In this document: in pieces, positions 21,071 through 21,120 of the stretch
Layout of the letters: each line of letters begins with the position of its first letter
How positions within the stretch are numbered: position 1 is the first letter of the stretch
NCBI GenBank assembly: GCA_001803705.1
Contig: MHDY01000134.1
Location: forward strand, 1 to 21,120
Origin: Nitrospirae bacterium GWC2_56_14
Lineage (GTDB): Bacteria; Nitrospirota; UBA9217
Direction: 5' to 3'
DNA: 21,120 nt
Translations under genes and position numbers: made by a program
Notes under the pieces: model-generated
Database searches by the model: none
What the model was told of the DNA's origin: nothing
The model's input: only the letters and a program-made list of their open reading frames with translations

Positions 21071-21120
21071 TCACCGGTACCAGATATCGAAAAAAGTGAG
21101 CCCGATAATGACCGTCAGTG
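21071..21120 (-). CDS. Unknown protein, C-terminal end only (5' part outside window)
   Basis: On the minus strand a frame runs in from the window edge and ends at TGA 21073-21071, giving LTVIIGLTFFDIWYR as the last 15 residues. The hydrophobic stretch suggests a membrane helix near the C-terminus. It stops three bases before coxB and is therefore probably part of the same oxidase operon. The fragment is too short for any family call. Confidence 0.45.
   Translation of the reverse strand, partial: LTVIIGLTFFDIWYR

Overview
The window looks like chromosomal DNA from a GC-rich Gram-negative bacterium. Two predicted lipoproteins, an IHF/HU-type DNA-binding protein, a six-domain ribosomal protein S1 and a heme-copper oxidase gene set support this. 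The gene order pheA-hisC-aroF-tyrA-aroA-cmk-ispH-rpsA-sppA-ihfB is of a kind I associate with Nitrospirota and the former Deltaproteobacteria. That placement is an inference from gene order and protein style, not a proven assignment. I see no CRISPR array, tRNA, rRNA, insertion sequence or phage gene.

Layout. (1) 1-1297, plus strand: the cysteine-rich C-terminal end of a radical SAM/SPASM-type protein cut by the window edge, an unrecognised 169-residue protein, and a small nitroreductase. (2) 1476-4898: a good sigma70-type promoter drives an RluB-like 23S rRNA pseudouridine synthase with a very long, repetitive Arg/Ser/Pro tail. A small lipoprotein, an acylphosphatase and a DUF4253-like lipoprotein follow. 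(3) 4989-6166: overlapping tsaB and rimI, which serve tRNA t6A formation and ribosomal protein acetylation. (4) 6206-11876: a promoter followed by pheA, hisC, aroF, tyrA and aroA. These cover the entry step of the shikimate pathway, its EPSP step, and both prephenate branches with a transaminase. (5) 11896-17715: an exported HEAT-repeat protein, then cmk, ispH, rpsA, sppA and an IHF/HU gene in a tight row. (6) 17793-18510: a terminator-like fold and a Nudix hydrolase. (7) 18511-18804: a gene-free convergent gap built largely of short-word repeats and hairpins. (8) 21120-18805, minus strand: the tail of an unknown membrane protein, coxB with a fused cytochrome c domain, ctaB (heme O synthase) and a YkgJ-like cysteine-cluster protein coupled to ctaB by an ATGA overlap.

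The core is housekeeping. The unusual material lies around it: the expanded RluB tail, the exported HEAT protein between aroA and cmk, the lipoproteins near acyP, and a scattered set of degenerate short-word repeats at gene ends. One of those repeats appears to encode the last residues of the YkgJ-like protein. I did not find a clearly new multi-gene system. The best leads are the RluB tail and the repeat family.
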